A DNA stretch of 64,000 nt. It comes from Pyxidicoccus parkwaysis. Lineage in GTDB: Bacteria; Myxococcota; Myxococcia; Myxococcales; Myxococcaceae. The DNA lies in assembly GCF_017301735.1 (NCBI RefSeq), contig NZ_CP071090.1, forward strand, positions 10,895,001 through 10,959,000, read 5' to 3'. The notes below the pieces were generated by a model. The model was not told the DNA's origin, made no database searches, and worked only from the letters and a program-made list of their open reading frames with translations. This document shows positions 43,854 to 52,779 of the stretch, piece after piece (position 1 is the stretch's first letter; every line of letters begins with the position of its first letter). The translations under genes and the position numbers were made by a program.

Positions 43854-44753
43854 TCACTGCGGCTTCGAGCGGCGGATGACCTCGACGAGGCTCGCGAGGG
43901 CGTGGCCTCCATGGCCCTTCGCGACGGCGCGGTCGAAGAGGGCCTTGAGGGAGCCCGGCACGTCGGAGGTGAGCCCCTGCTCCTCGCTGGCGTGGACGAG
44001 GTGCCCGAGCCCCACCGCGCTGATGCCGAGCGTGGAGACGTCCGTCTCGTAGTCGCCGCTGTCCACCTGCTCCGCCATGCGCGGCAGGAAGCCCGCCACG
44101 GCGGAGAGCCAGCCGGTGGCCATCGGGACGAAGGTCGTCGCCGGAATCTTCTCCGTGCCGACCAGCGCGGCGGCGTGGAAGAAGCCGGCCAGCGTCGACC
44201 ACATGATGCCCAGCAGGGCCAGGTCATACAGCGCCGCGAGCCCTGCATCCGTGCCCAGGTATGTGCCAGTACCCAGGCACGACAGCGCCGGCTGCCAGTC
44301 CGTGAAGGCCGAGCGCGAGCCGCTGTAGAGCAGCGTGGCCTGCGGCCGGCCGACGCCCTGTGGGATGTCCATGATGGCTCCGTCGAGGTAGTCGATGCCG
44401 CGCGCCGAGGCCCAGGCGGCTGTCTCGCGGGCCTGCGCCGGAGTCTCCGAGGTGAGGTTCACGAAGACGCGGCCGGTGAAGGCGTCTCCGGCGTTCTGGA
44501 GCACCTCGCGCACGGCGTCGTGGTCCAGCACGCAGAGCACCACCAGCGGGCTCGCGCGGATGGCTTCGGAGAGGATGGCCGCGCGGGTGGCGCCCTTCGC
44601 GACGAGGTCATCCGCCTTCTTCGCCGAGCGGTTCCACACCGTCGTGGGGTGGCCGGCCTTCAGGAAGGTGCGCGCCAGCGCCGCGCCCATCAGGCCCAGG
44701 CCGATGACGGTGATGGGGGCACGTGGCTCGTGGGTTTTCGTATTCGTGTTCAT
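43854..44753 (-). CDS. Imine-reductase / beta-hydroxyacid-dehydrogenase-like oxidoreductase
   Basis: 299 residues. Rossmann motif [18 protein letters not shown], then [16 protein letters not shown] with the Asn-Arg-Ser motif for NADP(H). The C-terminal helical domain (about 170-299) resembles imine reductases and 6-phosphogluconate-dehydrogenase-like enzymes. The usual catalytic Lys of hydroxyacid dehydrogenases is not obvious; IREDs use Asp or Tyr instead, which fits [18 protein letters not shown]. It is divergent from an AraC-family regulator and upstream of the SDR. A hairpin containing its ribosome site lies at 44759-44774. Confidence 0.82.
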   Translation of the reverse strand: MNTNTKTHEPRAPITVIGLGLMGAALARTFLKAGHPTTVWNRSAKKADDLVAKGATRAAILSEAIRASPLVVLCVLDHDAVREVLQNAGDAFTGRVFVNLTSETPAQARETAAWASARGIDYLDGAIMDIPQGVGRPQATLLYSGSRSAFTDWQPALSCLGTGTYLGTDAGLAALYDLALLGIMWSTLAGFFHAAALVGTEKIPATTFVPMATGWLSAVAGFLPRMAEQVDSGDYETDVSTLGISAVGLGHLVHASEEQGLTSDVPGSLKALFDRAVAKGHGGHALASLVEVIRRSKPQ

Positions 44754-44758
44754 GCGTG

Positions 44759-44789
44759 GGTCCTCGGGAGGACCGGTGGAGTCACCGGT
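44759..44789. promoter_or_regulatory. Two abutting palindromes upstream of the IRED-like gene
   Basis: ggtcctc-gg-gaggacc (44759-44774) overlaps accggtg-gagt-caccggt (44772-44789). The first contains the minus-strand gagga ribosome site of the gene starting at 44753. They may be an operator for the divergent AraC regulator or a structured leader. Confidence 0.45.
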
Positions 44790-44926
44790 GCGTTCGAGCT
44801 CGCGCACAGTGCCTCCGGCGCTCCGGGCGTTCGCGCACGAACCGATGACCGCTGGACACGTTCCGCTGAGGATGCCGTCGACGCGGCCCGGGCGCCGGGA
44901 CAGACTCGGCGTTAGGAGTGCATGCC

Positions 44927-45784
44927 ATGAGGACACAGGCCGCCTTCGCGCCGCCCTTCAACACCGACGCGCTGCCACCACGAGACGAGCTCCGGGCACG
45001 GCTCGGACTGCGCGTGGACCTGCGCACGACGCCGCCCGGGACGGTCTCTTTCGAGGCCCTGCCGGACCACCGCCTGAAGGTTCACGCGGGAGCTCCCGTG
45101 CGGGGCGCGTGCCGCACCACGCAGTTCGTATACACGCGCGGCGACATCGACATCTTCCCTGCCGGGCAGTCGGACGTCTGGGAGGAGGAGACGGAGAACA
45201 CGTCGCTCGTCGTGCGGCTGGCCCCCGCGCTGCTGCGTCGAGCGGCGGAGGACATGGGATTGAATCCAGACCGTGCCGGGCTGGAGCCGCGCCACCACTT
45301 CCGCGACGCGCGCATCGAGCACATCGCCTGGGCGCTGGAGTCGGACCGCGAGGACGGCCACCCGGGCGGGCTGCTCTACACGGAGAGCCTGGGGCTGGCG
45401 CTCGCGTTCCATCTGTTGGGCCGCTACCCGGCGCAGGACACGAGCGTGCGCGGCCTGTCCGCGTCACAGTTGAAGCGCGTGACGGAGTACATCGAGGAGC
45501 ACCTGGACCAGAACCTCTCACTGGTCCGGCTGGCTGGCGTCGCGGGCGTGAGCGAGTCTCACTTCCGGGCCCTCTTCAAGCGCTCCACGGGACTGCCGGT
45601 GCACGAGTACGTCATCCAGCGCCGCGTGGAGCGCGCGAGGACGCTGCTCCTGCGCGGCGAGTTGCCCGCGAGCCAGGTGGCGCTCGAAGCGGGCTTCTCG
45701 CACCAGAGCCACATGGCCCGGTGCATGCGGCGCGTGCTCGGCGTGACGCCCACGTCGCTGGTGCGCGGCGCGCGGGCCCGGTGA
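44927..45784 (+). CDS. AraC-family transcriptional regulator
   Basis: 285 residues. The C-terminal pair of helix-turn-helix motifs is clear (about 180-285: LSLVRLAGVAGVSESHFRAL, FKRSTGLPVHEYVIQRRVER, then SHMARCMRRVLGVTPTSLV). The N-terminal half has no signal and binds an unknown effector. The ATG at 44927 follows taggag by 8 bases. An in-frame GTG at 44918 lies inside that ribosome site and is less likely. Divergent from the IRED-like/SDR operon, its likely target. Confidence 0.86.
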   Translation: MRTQAAFAPPFNTDALPPRDELRARLGLRVDLRTTPPGTVSFEALPDHRLKVHAGAPVRGACRTTQFVYTRGDIDIFPAGQSDVWEEETENTSLVVRLAPALLRRAAEDMGLNPDRAGLEPRHHFRDARIEHIAWALESDREDGHPGGLLYTESLGLALAFHLLGRYPAQDTSVRGLSASQLKRVTEYIEEHLDQNLSLVRLAGVAGVSESHFRALFKRSTGLPVHEYVIQRRVERARTLLLRGELPASQVALEAGFSHQSHMARCMRRVLGVTPTSLVRGARAR

Positions 45785-45870
45785 GTGAGTCCTTCGCGCG
45801 CTTCCGGCAACGAGTCCCCGGGGAGCGGGAAGGTTCAACCCGGTGACTCCGCCGCCGTACCGCTTACTGC

Positions 45871-46824
45871 TCAGTGCTGGTGCCCCAGCCGCACGTCCAC
45901 GTTGGGGTGCGCCGTGGCGAAGGCGCGCAGCTTCTTGAAGCTCTCGACGCCGCGCGGGCCATCGGCGGTGAAGGTGCCGGGCTCCACGTCGTGCTCCCAG
46001 CCCCACCGCGTGTGGCTCGCGTCACCCGTCAGCAGCACCGGGCCCTTCGTGGAGCGCACCAGGTACGCGGTGCTGCCGGGCGTGTGGCCGGGCACCCAGA
46101 GCGCCCACACCGAGCCGTCACCGAAGATGTCCACTGCGCCGTCGAACAGGCCATTCGCCTCGGCCTGGTAGGCCCACTCCGACAGGGCCGGCTTGCCCTC
46201 CAGCGCCCGGTCGGTGCTGCCCTTCACGGCGGCGTTGAGGAACATGCGCGCGGACGCCTCGCCGGGGCCGGTGTAAACGGGCGTGCCCGCCGGCACGTCC
46301 ACCATGCCCGTGACGTGGTCCAGGTGCAGGTGCGTGAGGAAGACGCCCTTCAGCGGCTGCCCCTGCTTCGCCAGCCACTCGCCGAGCGGCGCGTTCACCT
46401 TCAGCTTCTCCATGTGCATCGCGCTCCGCACCAGCCCGCTCATGGCCGACTGCTCCGGCGCGTCGCGCAGCGCCTTCTCCACCCCCGTGTCCACGATGAA
46501 CAGCCCGTACCGCGGGTGGCGGAGGGCGTGGAAGTAGACCTGGATGGGCTCGTCACCGTCCGTCAGGCCGGCCGACTTCGAGGTGGGGTGGCTCAGGTTG
46601 ATGAGGCCGCTGCGCTCCACCGCCCAGTCCGCCGAGTTGACCGTCTCCAGCTCCACCGGGCCGGGCTGCTCCAGCAGGGCGAGCAGGTCCTTCGCCGGGC
46701 GGGCCACGCCGAGCGCGGACTTCTGGGTTGCGTGCGAGGAGGCCGCGAAGCCGACGACACCGGCGGCGGCGAGGGAGCCGCCGAGGATGGCGGCGATGGA
46801 GAGGGCGATGTTCCTGGGGCGCAT
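45871..46824 (-). CDS. Exported MBL-fold metallo-hydrolase
   Basis: About 317 residues from ATG 46824 (an in-frame ATG at 46851 lacks a ribosome site). Signal-like N-terminus with IALSIAAILGGSLAAAGVVG. The metallo-beta-lactamase motif THLHLDHVTG gives HxHxDH; WVPGHTPGST and TGDASHTRW supply further ligands, and RLGHQH at the C-terminus supplies the last. All zinc ligands are present. Probably a lactonase or other hydrolase in the periplasm. Divergent from a LysR gene. Confidence 0.82.
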   Translation of the reverse strand: MRPRNIALSIAAILGGSLAAAGVVGFAASSHATQKSALGVARPAKDLLALLEQPGPVELETVNSADWAVERSGLINLSHPTSKSAGLTDGDEPIQVYFHALRHPRYGLFIVDTGVEKALRDAPEQSAMSGLVRSAMHMEKLKVNAPLGEWLAKQGQPLKGVFLTHLHLDHVTGMVDVPAGTPVYTGPGEASARMFLNAAVKGSTDRALEGKPALSEWAYQAEANGLFDGAVDIFGDGSVWALWVPGHTPGSTAYLVRSTKGPVLLTGDASHTRWGWEHDVEPGTFTADGPRGVESFKKLRAFATAHPNVDVRLGHQH

Positions 46825-46895
46825 GGGGCGTGCTCCGTGACGTCGAGACATGCGTAAGGTAGCGATGCCAGAATGGATGGAAAACGGCGATTACG

Positions 46896-46909
46896 GCATG
46901 GGGTCATGC
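46896..46909. promoter_or_regulatory. Possible LysR operator between MBL and LysR genes
   Basis: The short dyad gcatg-gggt-catgc lies just upstream of the LysR start. It is short and could occur by chance. Confidence 0.3.
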
Positions 46910-46913
46910 ATTC

Positions 46914-47798
46914 ATGGATATCTCCTGGGATGACGCGCGGCTGTTCCTGGCCATCGCGGAGACGGGCAGTCTGAGCGAGGCGGCGCGGCGCCTGCGAGTG
47001 GGCCAGCCCACGGTGAGCCGGCGGCTGGCGGCGCTGGAGTACTCGCTGGGCACCGCGTTGTTCCGGCGGAGCGTGGACGGTGCGGCGCTCACGGCGGCGG
47101 GCGAGCGGCTGGTGCTCCCGGCGAAGAAGATGGCCGAGTGGGCGGGCGAGCTGCACCGTGCCGCCGAGTCCGCAGACAACTCACCCAAGGGCCTGGTGCG
47201 CGTGACGGGGAGTCCCTACGCCTGCTTCGACTTCCTGGCGCCCTTCGCGGCGCACGTCTGGCAGAAGCACCCGGGCCTGCGGCTGGAGGTGCTGTCGACG
47301 ATTCAGTACCTCGACCTCGCGCGAGGCGAGGCGGACCTCGCCCTGCGCATGAAGCCGCCGACGAACGCGGACCTGAAGCGCGTCCACACGCTGCACACCC
47401 CGAACGCCGTCATGGTGTCGAAGTCCCTCAAGGCGAAGTTGCCGAAGAAGCCGACGCTCCAGCAGATACCCTGGGTGGCGTGGTCGCCGCCGTTCGAGGC
47501 GGTGCCGCCCAACCCGCAGCTCGAGTCACTCATCCCGGGCTTCTCGCCCGTGTTCACCGCCGACAACTTCCTGGTGATGCTGTCGGCGGTGGAGGCGGGC
47601 GTTGGGGCCATGGTGCTGAGCAAGCTCGCGCACCGCTTCAGCCGGGACCGGGGGCTGGTGCCGCTGGACATCGACCTGGGGCCGTACGCGAAGGGAGAGA
47701 CGCACCTCGTGTGCGCGAAGTCCGCGCTCGACATTCCCCGCGTGAGGAAGGTGTCGGAGCTCCTGGTGGAAGAGATGGAGCGGATGCAGCGGCGGTGA
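46914..47798 (+). CDS. LysR-family transcriptional regulator
   Basis: 294 residues. Winged helix at 5-65 (WDDARLFLAIAETGSLSEAA, RRLRVGQPTVSRRLAALEYS) and a PBP-type effector domain to the end (for example GSPYACFDFLAPFAAHVWQK). It fits the LysR subgroup that often lies beside a divergent target, here the MBL-fold hydrolase. The ATG at 46914 overlaps the dyad-bearing spacer. Convergent with the next gene, with 5 bases between stops. Confidence 0.88.
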   Translation: MDISWDDARLFLAIAETGSLSEAARRLRVGQPTVSRRLAALEYSLGTALFRRSVDGAALTAAGERLVLPAKKMAEWAGELHRAAESADNSPKGLVRVTGSPYACFDFLAPFAAHVWQKHPGLRLEVLSTIQYLDLARGEADLALRMKPPTNADLKRVHTLHTPNAVMVSKSLKAKLPKKPTLQQIPWVAWSPPFEAVPPNPQLESLIPGFSPVFTADNFLVMLSAVEAGVGAMVLSKLAHRFSRDRGLVPLDIDLGPYAKGETHLVCAKSALDIPRVRKVSELLVEEMERMQRR

Positions 47799-47803
47799 GC
47801 CCG

Positions 47804-49579
47804 TCAGGGTGCTCGTCGCAGGCGGATGCCCTTGAAGGTGAGCCAGTCACCGTCGGATGCGTGCTCGACGCGGAGGACCTCGCCCCGGCCCCGGCCCCGG
47901 CCCGCCACCACTGCGAGGGTGTCTTCCTCGGGATTCAGCACCGCCACCACGGGGCCGGCGTAGAGCACGCCCGTGAAGGTCATGACCAGGAGGCCGCCCT
48001 CCTCGCTCAGCACGACGGCGTCGAGCAACTCGCGCGAGGCACCTGGCGGGACGGTGTACGTGCCCAGCCGTGCGCGCCAGGACTCCGGCATGACGGCGGG
48101 GTGGACTCGCGTCCCCAGCACGCCCTCGCCCTGCGACTCCGAGTAGCCGAGCAATAGGGTGTGACTTCCGGCCTGCCGGAAGGAGAGCCACAGCGGCGTG
48201 TCCTGCACCATCGCCTTGAAGTAGCCCCGCTGGTGCGGCACGAGGTTCAGCACGAGGTCTCCCGCGGTGGCCTTCAGCGTGGCGCCCTGTACCTCGATGA
48301 GCATGGGGCCCGCGTCCGTCGCATAGAGGCCCGCCCACGTGGACAGTGTCTCGGGCGTCTGGGGTTCCGGCTCCGCCGTGATGGGCTGTGATGCGACGAC
48401 CTTCGCGCCTGTCTTCGCCGCGAGCGCACGTGCGAGCACCTCGCGGGCGAGCCCATTGACGAGCCCACCGGAGCCCTCGGTATTGCAAAGCACCACCACG
48501 CCGAGTTTGTGCTCCGGCAGCAGGGCCAGGTCCGCGTTGAACTGGTAGGCGCCGCCGTCGTGCTCCACCAGTCGCACGGTGCCGCCGCCCTCCAGCGGCA
48601 GGTCGGACAGGTCCCAGGCGAGGCCGATGCGTGTGCCGACATCGAGCGGGTGGCCTGCGTTCTGCTCGCGCCACATCTCCTGGAGGGACTCGGGACGCAG
48701 CACCTGCTGGTTCTCGAAGCGGCCCTCGTTGAGGAGCATTCGGACGTAGCGGCTCAGGTCATCCGCGGAGGCGCGCAGGCCTCCCGCGGGCCCTTCGCTC
48801 TCCAGCCAGTAGGGCGGGAGGCTCTCGGGAGAGGGAGCCCCGTAGCCCTTGGCCAACCGCTCGACGATGGCGGGCGTCAGGCGGAACGCGGAGTGCTGCA
48901 TGCCCAGCGGGCCGAAGATGTGCTGCTGCATATACGTGTCGAAGTCGCTCGCGGAGGCCGTCTCCACCGCGCGGCCGGCGATGACGAAGCCGGTGTTGCT
49001 GTAGGCGTAGACGGTGCCGACGGGCCAGACGCGGTACTCGTCACGGAGCGCTTCCACGCGCTCGGTGAGCGTGAGGGGGCGGGGCGAGAAGCCACCTTCG
49101 AGCTGCTCGGGGATGCCTGCGTGGTGCGTGAGCAGGTTGCGCAGGGTGATGGGCTCGCTGGAGAAGCGGGCCCGCATGCTGAAGCCTGGGATGGCTTCTT
49201 CGATGGGGCGGTCGAGATTGGCGCGCTGCTGCTCGACGAGCTGCATGACGGCGGACGTGGTGAAGACCTTGGCCACCGAGCCCACGTTGTAGACGGTGTG
49301 CTCGGAGGCCTGGACGCCGGACTCCGCGTCCGCCACGCCGAAGCCCCGGGCCCAGACCACCTCGTCGCCGTCCACCAGCGCGAGGCTCAGTCCATTCACT
49401 CCGGCCTGCTGCATTGCGAAGGGGATTTCGCGCCCGAGCTCGCGCTTCAGCGTGGAGTAGTCCGTGCCTTGCGAGGGAGGGTCGTCGTCATCGCAGGCGG
49501 AGGCAAAGGCGCAGGTGAGTAGCAGCGCGAGGAGGTAGCGGCGCGTTCGCCGCCCGGTGTCGGAACGTTCAGGGTGCAT
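47804..49579 (-). CDS. Class-C beta-lactamase-like serine hydrolase lipoprotein
   Basis: 591 residues. Lipobox in AFASACDDDD. Serine-hydrolase signatures of the class C/esterase fold: Ser101-x-x-Lys104 (NVGSVAKVFT), Tyr193-Ser-Asn195 (YAYSNTGF) and an HDG motif in VEHDGGAYQF. The first about 380 residues form the catalytic domain; the last about 200 are a beta-rich extension of a lipocalin-like type seen with many such esterases and D-peptidases. True beta-lactamase activity is not implied. It is the last gene on this strand after the ArsR-kinase pair, with an 88-base gap. Confidence 0.85.
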   Translation of the reverse strand: MHPERSDTGRRTRRYLLALLLTCAFASACDDDDPPSQGTDYSTLKRELGREIPFAMQQAGVNGLSLALVDGDEVVWARGFGVADAESGVQASEHTVYNVGSVAKVFTTSAVMQLVEQQRANLDRPIEEAIPGFSMRARFSSEPITLRNLLTHHAGIPEQLEGGFSPRPLTLTERVEALRDEYRVWPVGTVYAYSNTGFVIAGRAVETASASDFDTYMQQHIFGPLGMQHSAFRLTPAIVERLAKGYGAPSPESLPPYWLESEGPAGGLRASADDLSRYVRMLLNEGRFENQQVLRPESLQEMWREQNAGHPLDVGTRIGLAWDLSDLPLEGGGTVRLVEHDGGAYQFNADLALLPEHKLGVVVLCNTEGSGGLVNGLAREVLARALAAKTGAKVVASQPITAEPEPQTPETLSTWAGLYATDAGPMLIEVQGATLKATAGDLVLNLVPHQRGYFKAMVQDTPLWLSFRQAGSHTLLLGYSESQGEGVLGTRVHPAVMPESWRARLGTYTVPPGASRELLDAVVLSEEGGLLVMTFTGVLYAGPVVAVLNPEEDTLAVVAGRGRGRGEVLRVEHASDGDWLTFKGIRLRRAP

Positions 49580-49667
49580 CGGTGTCTCCCGTGGCCCGTG
49601 CTTCGGGCTCGCGGGGACTCTTCACAGGGGGAGACGCGCGGGGCCGTCGGAGTCGCGTCAGCGATTG

Positions 49668-51074
49668 TCACCGTTTGTCACCGAGCCCCACCGGGAGTCG
49701 GGGCCACGACAGCACGACGCGAGCACCTCCGAGCGGCGCCTCCGCCACCCGCGCCTGTCCCTGATGCGCCTGCATCACGCGCTGGACGATGGCCAGCCCC
49801 AGCCCATGTCCACCCGTCTTCTTGTCCCGGCTCTCATCCAACCGGGTGAACGGAAGGAAGAGTCGTTCCCGCTCGGCGGCGGGAATGCCGGGCCCGTCAT
49901 CATCGACGGCGACGCTGTTCCCGGACGCATCCTGCGCAAGCTGTACCCGCACCTCCGCCCTCGCATGCCGCTGCGCATTGCGGATGAGATTGCTGATGGC
50001 CCGGCGCAGGTAGCGCGGCGAGCCTTCGACCTCCACGGTGCCAGCGGCCTGTACCTGGAGCCGCAGATTCGGACTGAGCACGGAGAGCTGGCGGACCAAT
50101 TCAGTCACCAGCGCCGTCAGGTCCACGCGCTCCCACTCCAGCGGCGGTGCATCGCGATGCAGGCGCGTATACGTGAGCAGCTCCTCGGTGAGCTGGTCCA
50201 GTTCCTCCACGTCCTGCACCATGTCCGCGAGCTGCGCATGCACCGCCGCAACCTCCGGCGTCTCGCGAGCCAGGTGCAGAGCGAAGTGCAACCGCGAGAT
50301 GGGCGTGCGCAGCTCATGCGAGATGGCCTGCAGGCTGGCCTGCTGCTCCTGGCTCATGCGCTGGATGCGCTCCGCCATGTCGTTGAACGTCCGAGCCAGA
50401 TGCCCGATGGGCTCCGGAGCCCGAGCCTCCGCACGGGCCTGGAAGTTCCCCTGTCCGAACGTGCTCGCCGTGGCCGCAAGCCGCGTCACGTGCCGGTACA
50501 GCGGCCACGTGAGCACCAGCACCGCGAGCCCGAGCACCACCAGCAGCACGGACGTCTCCGGCGCGAGGAACTCCAGCGCCCGCTCCGGACTGGGGCCGAC
50601 CCGCAACTCCTGCACCACCACCTGCTCCGACCCGCGCAGCGGAAGGAACAGGTACACCTCGTCCCCCGTCACCCCTGAGGACTTCAGCCACGCGGAAGGC
50701 ACGCCCCGCGCCAGCCGCTCGCGCACGCGCATGGGTGGCCCCATCCGTAGCACTTCGTCTCGAGGACGCAGGTGGATGGGATAGTCGAAGTGCTCCCGCC
50801 ACCCGGCCACCGTCTCCACCCAATGCTCCCGAGGCTGCGACAGCAACTCATGCTCGATGAGCCACTGGAGCCCCTGCGTGAGCCCCTCCAGCTCCCGGCC
50901 TGACGTCTCCGCGTGAGCCTCCGCCTGCGCCGCGTCGAGCGACTGTGGCGGCAGCCGCCGCGTGGACATCCCCACCATCACCAGCAGCGCGATGACGATG
51001 GCGACGATGATTCCGGCGTACATCCGAAAGAAGAGGCCGCCCAGGCGGCGGAGCGAACGCACGCGCGGATTCAT
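49668..51074 (-). CDS. Sensor histidine kinase (RstB-like)
   Basis: 468 residues. Two membrane helices (about 16-36 and 173-192) bound a periplasmic domain of about 135 residues. A HAMP region (about 192-245) leads to the DHp H-box ISHELRTPIS with His253, and the ATPase shows N-box SNLIRNAQRHA and G-box DDDGPGIP and GLGLAIVQ. It phosphorylates a response regulator, probably the one at 51955. Its start overlaps the ArsR stop by ATGA (51071-51074), so it is coupled to ArsR rather than to the regulator. Confidence 0.9.
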   Translation of the reverse strand: MNPRVRSLRRLGGLFFRMYAGIIVAIVIALLVMVGMSTRRLPPQSLDAAQAEAHAETSGRELEGLTQGLQWLIEHELLSQPREHWVETVAGWREHFDYPIHLRPRDEVLRMGPPMRVRERLARGVPSAWLKSSGVTGDEVYLFLPLRGSEQVVVQELRVGPSPERALEFLAPETSVLLVVLGLAVLVLTWPLYRHVTRLAATASTFGQGNFQARAEARAPEPIGHLARTFNDMAERIQRMSQEQQASLQAISHELRTPISRLHFALHLARETPEVAAVHAQLADMVQDVEELDQLTEELLTYTRLHRDAPPLEWERVDLTALVTELVRQLSVLSPNLRLQVQAAGTVEVEGSPRYLRRAISNLIRNAQRHARAEVRVQLAQDASGNSVAVDDDGPGIPAAERERLFLPFTRLDESRDKKTGGHGLGLAIVQRVMQAHQGQARVAEAPLGGARVVLSWPRLPVGLGDKR

Positions 51075-51394
51075 TCCTCGAGGTCCGCCTTCAGCCGGGC
51101 GAGCAACTGCACCGCGCCCTGCGCATAGCGGCTGATGTACCGCTCATGAATCTCCTGGATGGGCAGCGGATTGAAGTAGTTCCACCGCTGCCGTCCCTCC
51201 TTCTTCGGGATGACGAGTCCCGCCTTCTCCAGCACGCCGAGGTGCTGCATCACCGTGGTGCGGTCCAACTCCGGGAAGTGCTCCACCAGCTCGCCCGTCG
51301 TCATCGGACGCACCTTCAGCAGGTCGAGCACGGCGCGACGCCGGGAGTCCCCCAGTGCCTTGAACACCGCGTCGTGGGCGTCGTCGCTTGACAT
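51071..51394 (-). CDS. ArsR-family winged-helix repressor
   Basis: 107 residues. The wHTH is typical (VFKALGDSRRRAVLDLLKVR, then ELDRTTVMQHLGVLEKAGLV). No obvious metal-binding Cys pair is present, so it belongs to the AHSA1-linked, possibly non-metal, ArsR subgroup. Its ATG overlaps a perfect operator dyad (51393-51412), suggesting a leaderless or very short 5' end and autorepression. Divergent from an AHSA1 gene and coupled to the kinase. Confidence 0.9.
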   Translation of the reverse strand: MSSDDAHDAVFKALGDSRRRAVLDLLKVRPMTTGELVEHFPELDRTTVMQHLGVLEKAGLVIPKKEGRQRWNYFNPLPIQEIHERYISRYAQGAVQLLARLKADLEE

Positions 51395-51412
51395 GTTATA
51401 AACCTATAACAT
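51393..51412. promoter_or_regulatory. ArsR operator dyad in the divergent ArsR-AHSA1 promoter
   Basis: Perfect inverted repeat atgttata-aacc-tataacat (8-bp arms) in the AT-rich spacer. The left arm holds the ArsR start codon. On the plus strand TTGACA (51388-51393) lies 17 bases before atattg, a possible promoter for the AHSA1 gene that overlaps the dyad. Confidence 0.8.
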
Positions 51413-51446
51413 ATTGACCTTGAACGCACGAACTTCGGAGGCACGC

Positions 51447-51929
51447 ATGGCACAGGAGCAGAGCGGGAAGTCGTCGGCGCAGGGGGAGCTGGAGCTCAAG
51501 TTCCAGGTCTACGCCAAGATTGCGAAGCCGATCTCCGAGGTCTTCGACGCCGTCTACAACCCGAAGAAGCTGAGTGGATACTTCACGACCGGCGGAGCGA
51601 GCGCCCCGCTCGACGCGGGCACCACGGTGACGTGGGACTTCGCGGACTTTCCCGGCGCGTTCCCGGTGCACGTGCGCCAGGTGGAGCGCAACCGCTTCAT
51701 CGAGTTGGAGTGGAAGGCCGGAGACGGCGACTACAACACGCAGGTGCGCATGGAGTTCGAGGCGCTCGACGACAAGTCGACGCTGGTGCGCATCGCCGAG
51801 TCCGGTTGGAAGAAGACGCCGGAGGGGCTGAAGAGCTCCTACGGCAACTGCATGGGCTGGTCGCAGATGCTCCTGGCCCTGAAGGTGTTCGTGGAGCAGG
51901 GCACCAACCTGCGCGCGTTCCTCTACTGA
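51447..51929 (+). CDS. AHSA1/SRPBCC-family protein paired with ArsR
   Basis: 160 residues with the AHSA1 fold: YAKIAKPISEVFDAVYNPKK near the N-terminus, VTWDFADFPG, and IELEWKAGDGDYNTQVRMEF in the core. A hydrophobic ligand pocket is expected. ArsR-AHSA1 divergent pairs are common in bacteria and the ligand is generally unknown. The ATG at 51447 follows acttcggaggcacgc. It lies between the response regulator and kinase genes on the opposite strand. Confidence 0.85.
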   Translation: MAQEQSGKSSAQGELELKFQVYAKIAKPISEVFDAVYNPKKLSGYFTTGGASAPLDAGTTVTWDFADFPGAFPVHVRQVERNRFIELEWKAGDGDYNTQVRMEFEALDDKSTLVRIAESGWKKTPEGLKSSYGNCMGWSQMLLALKVFVEQGTNLRAFLY

Positions 51930-51954
51930 CGAGCCGGAGCGCGCCGGCACGTCA

Positions 51955-52659
51955 CTAGTCCGGCGTGCAGAAGTAGCCACGGCCGCGCACCGTCTTGATG
52001 ATTCGGTGTGGCGGCTCCTCGTCTCCGAGCTTCCGGCGCAGCTTGGAGATGCGCATGTCGATGGAGCGGTCCAGTCCATCGTGCTCGATGCCGCGCAGCG
52101 CGGAGAGCAAATCATCGCGCGTGAGCACCTCCGGCGCGCGGCGGGCCAGCAGCCACAGCAAGTCGAACTCCGCGTCGGTGAGGAGCACGGGCTCATCCGC
52201 GAGGCTCGCCGTGCGCAGCGTCCCGTCGATGCGCAGACCCACGGACGGAAGCCACCGGCTGTCACGCGACGGCGCGGCAGCGGCTCCGCGCGTGGAGCGA
52301 CGGAAGAGGGCGCGCAGGCGCGACAGGAGGACATGCGGCCGCACGGGCTTGGTCAGGTAGTCATCCGCTCCAGTGTCGAGCGCCACCACCTCGTGGATGT
52401 CCTCATCCTGCGCGGTGAGCATGAGAATCCAACCGGAGTAGAGGACGCGGGCCTGCCGGCACACCTCGATGCCATCCATGCCGGGCAGGAGGATGTCGAG
52501 GATGAGGCAGTCCGGGGGCTCGCTCCGGAGCGCGGCGAGCGCGTCCGGGCCATTGCCCACGCGGCGCACCTGGAAGCCCTGCCCCTCCAGGAAGGAGCTG
52601 ACCAGCCGGGCCAGCCGTTCATCGTCTTCGACGAGGAGGATGCGCGAAGGGGGTTCCAT
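51955..52659 (-). CDS. OmpR-family response regulator (RstA-like)
   Basis: 234 residues. Receiver domain (about 1-120) with acidic patch VEDDE, phospho-acceptor Asp55 in LILDILLPG, Thr82 in MLTAQD and Lys104 in YLTKPV. The winged-helix DNA-binding domain follows from about 140 to 232 (LTDAEFDLLWLLARRAPEVL, then SIDMRISKLRRKLGDEEP and TVRGRGYFC). It is on the same strand as the kinase at 49668, but the divergent ArsR-AHSA1 module lies between them. Confidence 0.92.
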   Translation of the reverse strand: MEPPSRILLVEDDERLARLVSSFLEGQGFQVRRVGNGPDALAALRSEPPDCLILDILLPGMDGIEVCRQARVLYSGWILMLTAQDEDIHEVVALDTGADDYLTKPVRPHVLLSRLRALFRRSTRGAAAAPSRDSRWLPSVGLRIDGTLRTASLADEPVLLTDAEFDLLWLLARRAPEVLTRDDLLSALRGIEHDGLDRSIDMRISKLRRKLGDEEPPHRIIKTVRGRGYFCTPD

Positions 52660-52779
52660 GGCGTATTCCCGGAGCGAAGTGCGGGCGACTCCCGGTTACA
52701 GTCGGCCGCCAGCAGCTTCAAGCACCAGGAACACTGGGTGAAGCGACACGTGTCACCCGTAGCTCAGGAGACGATTCTC

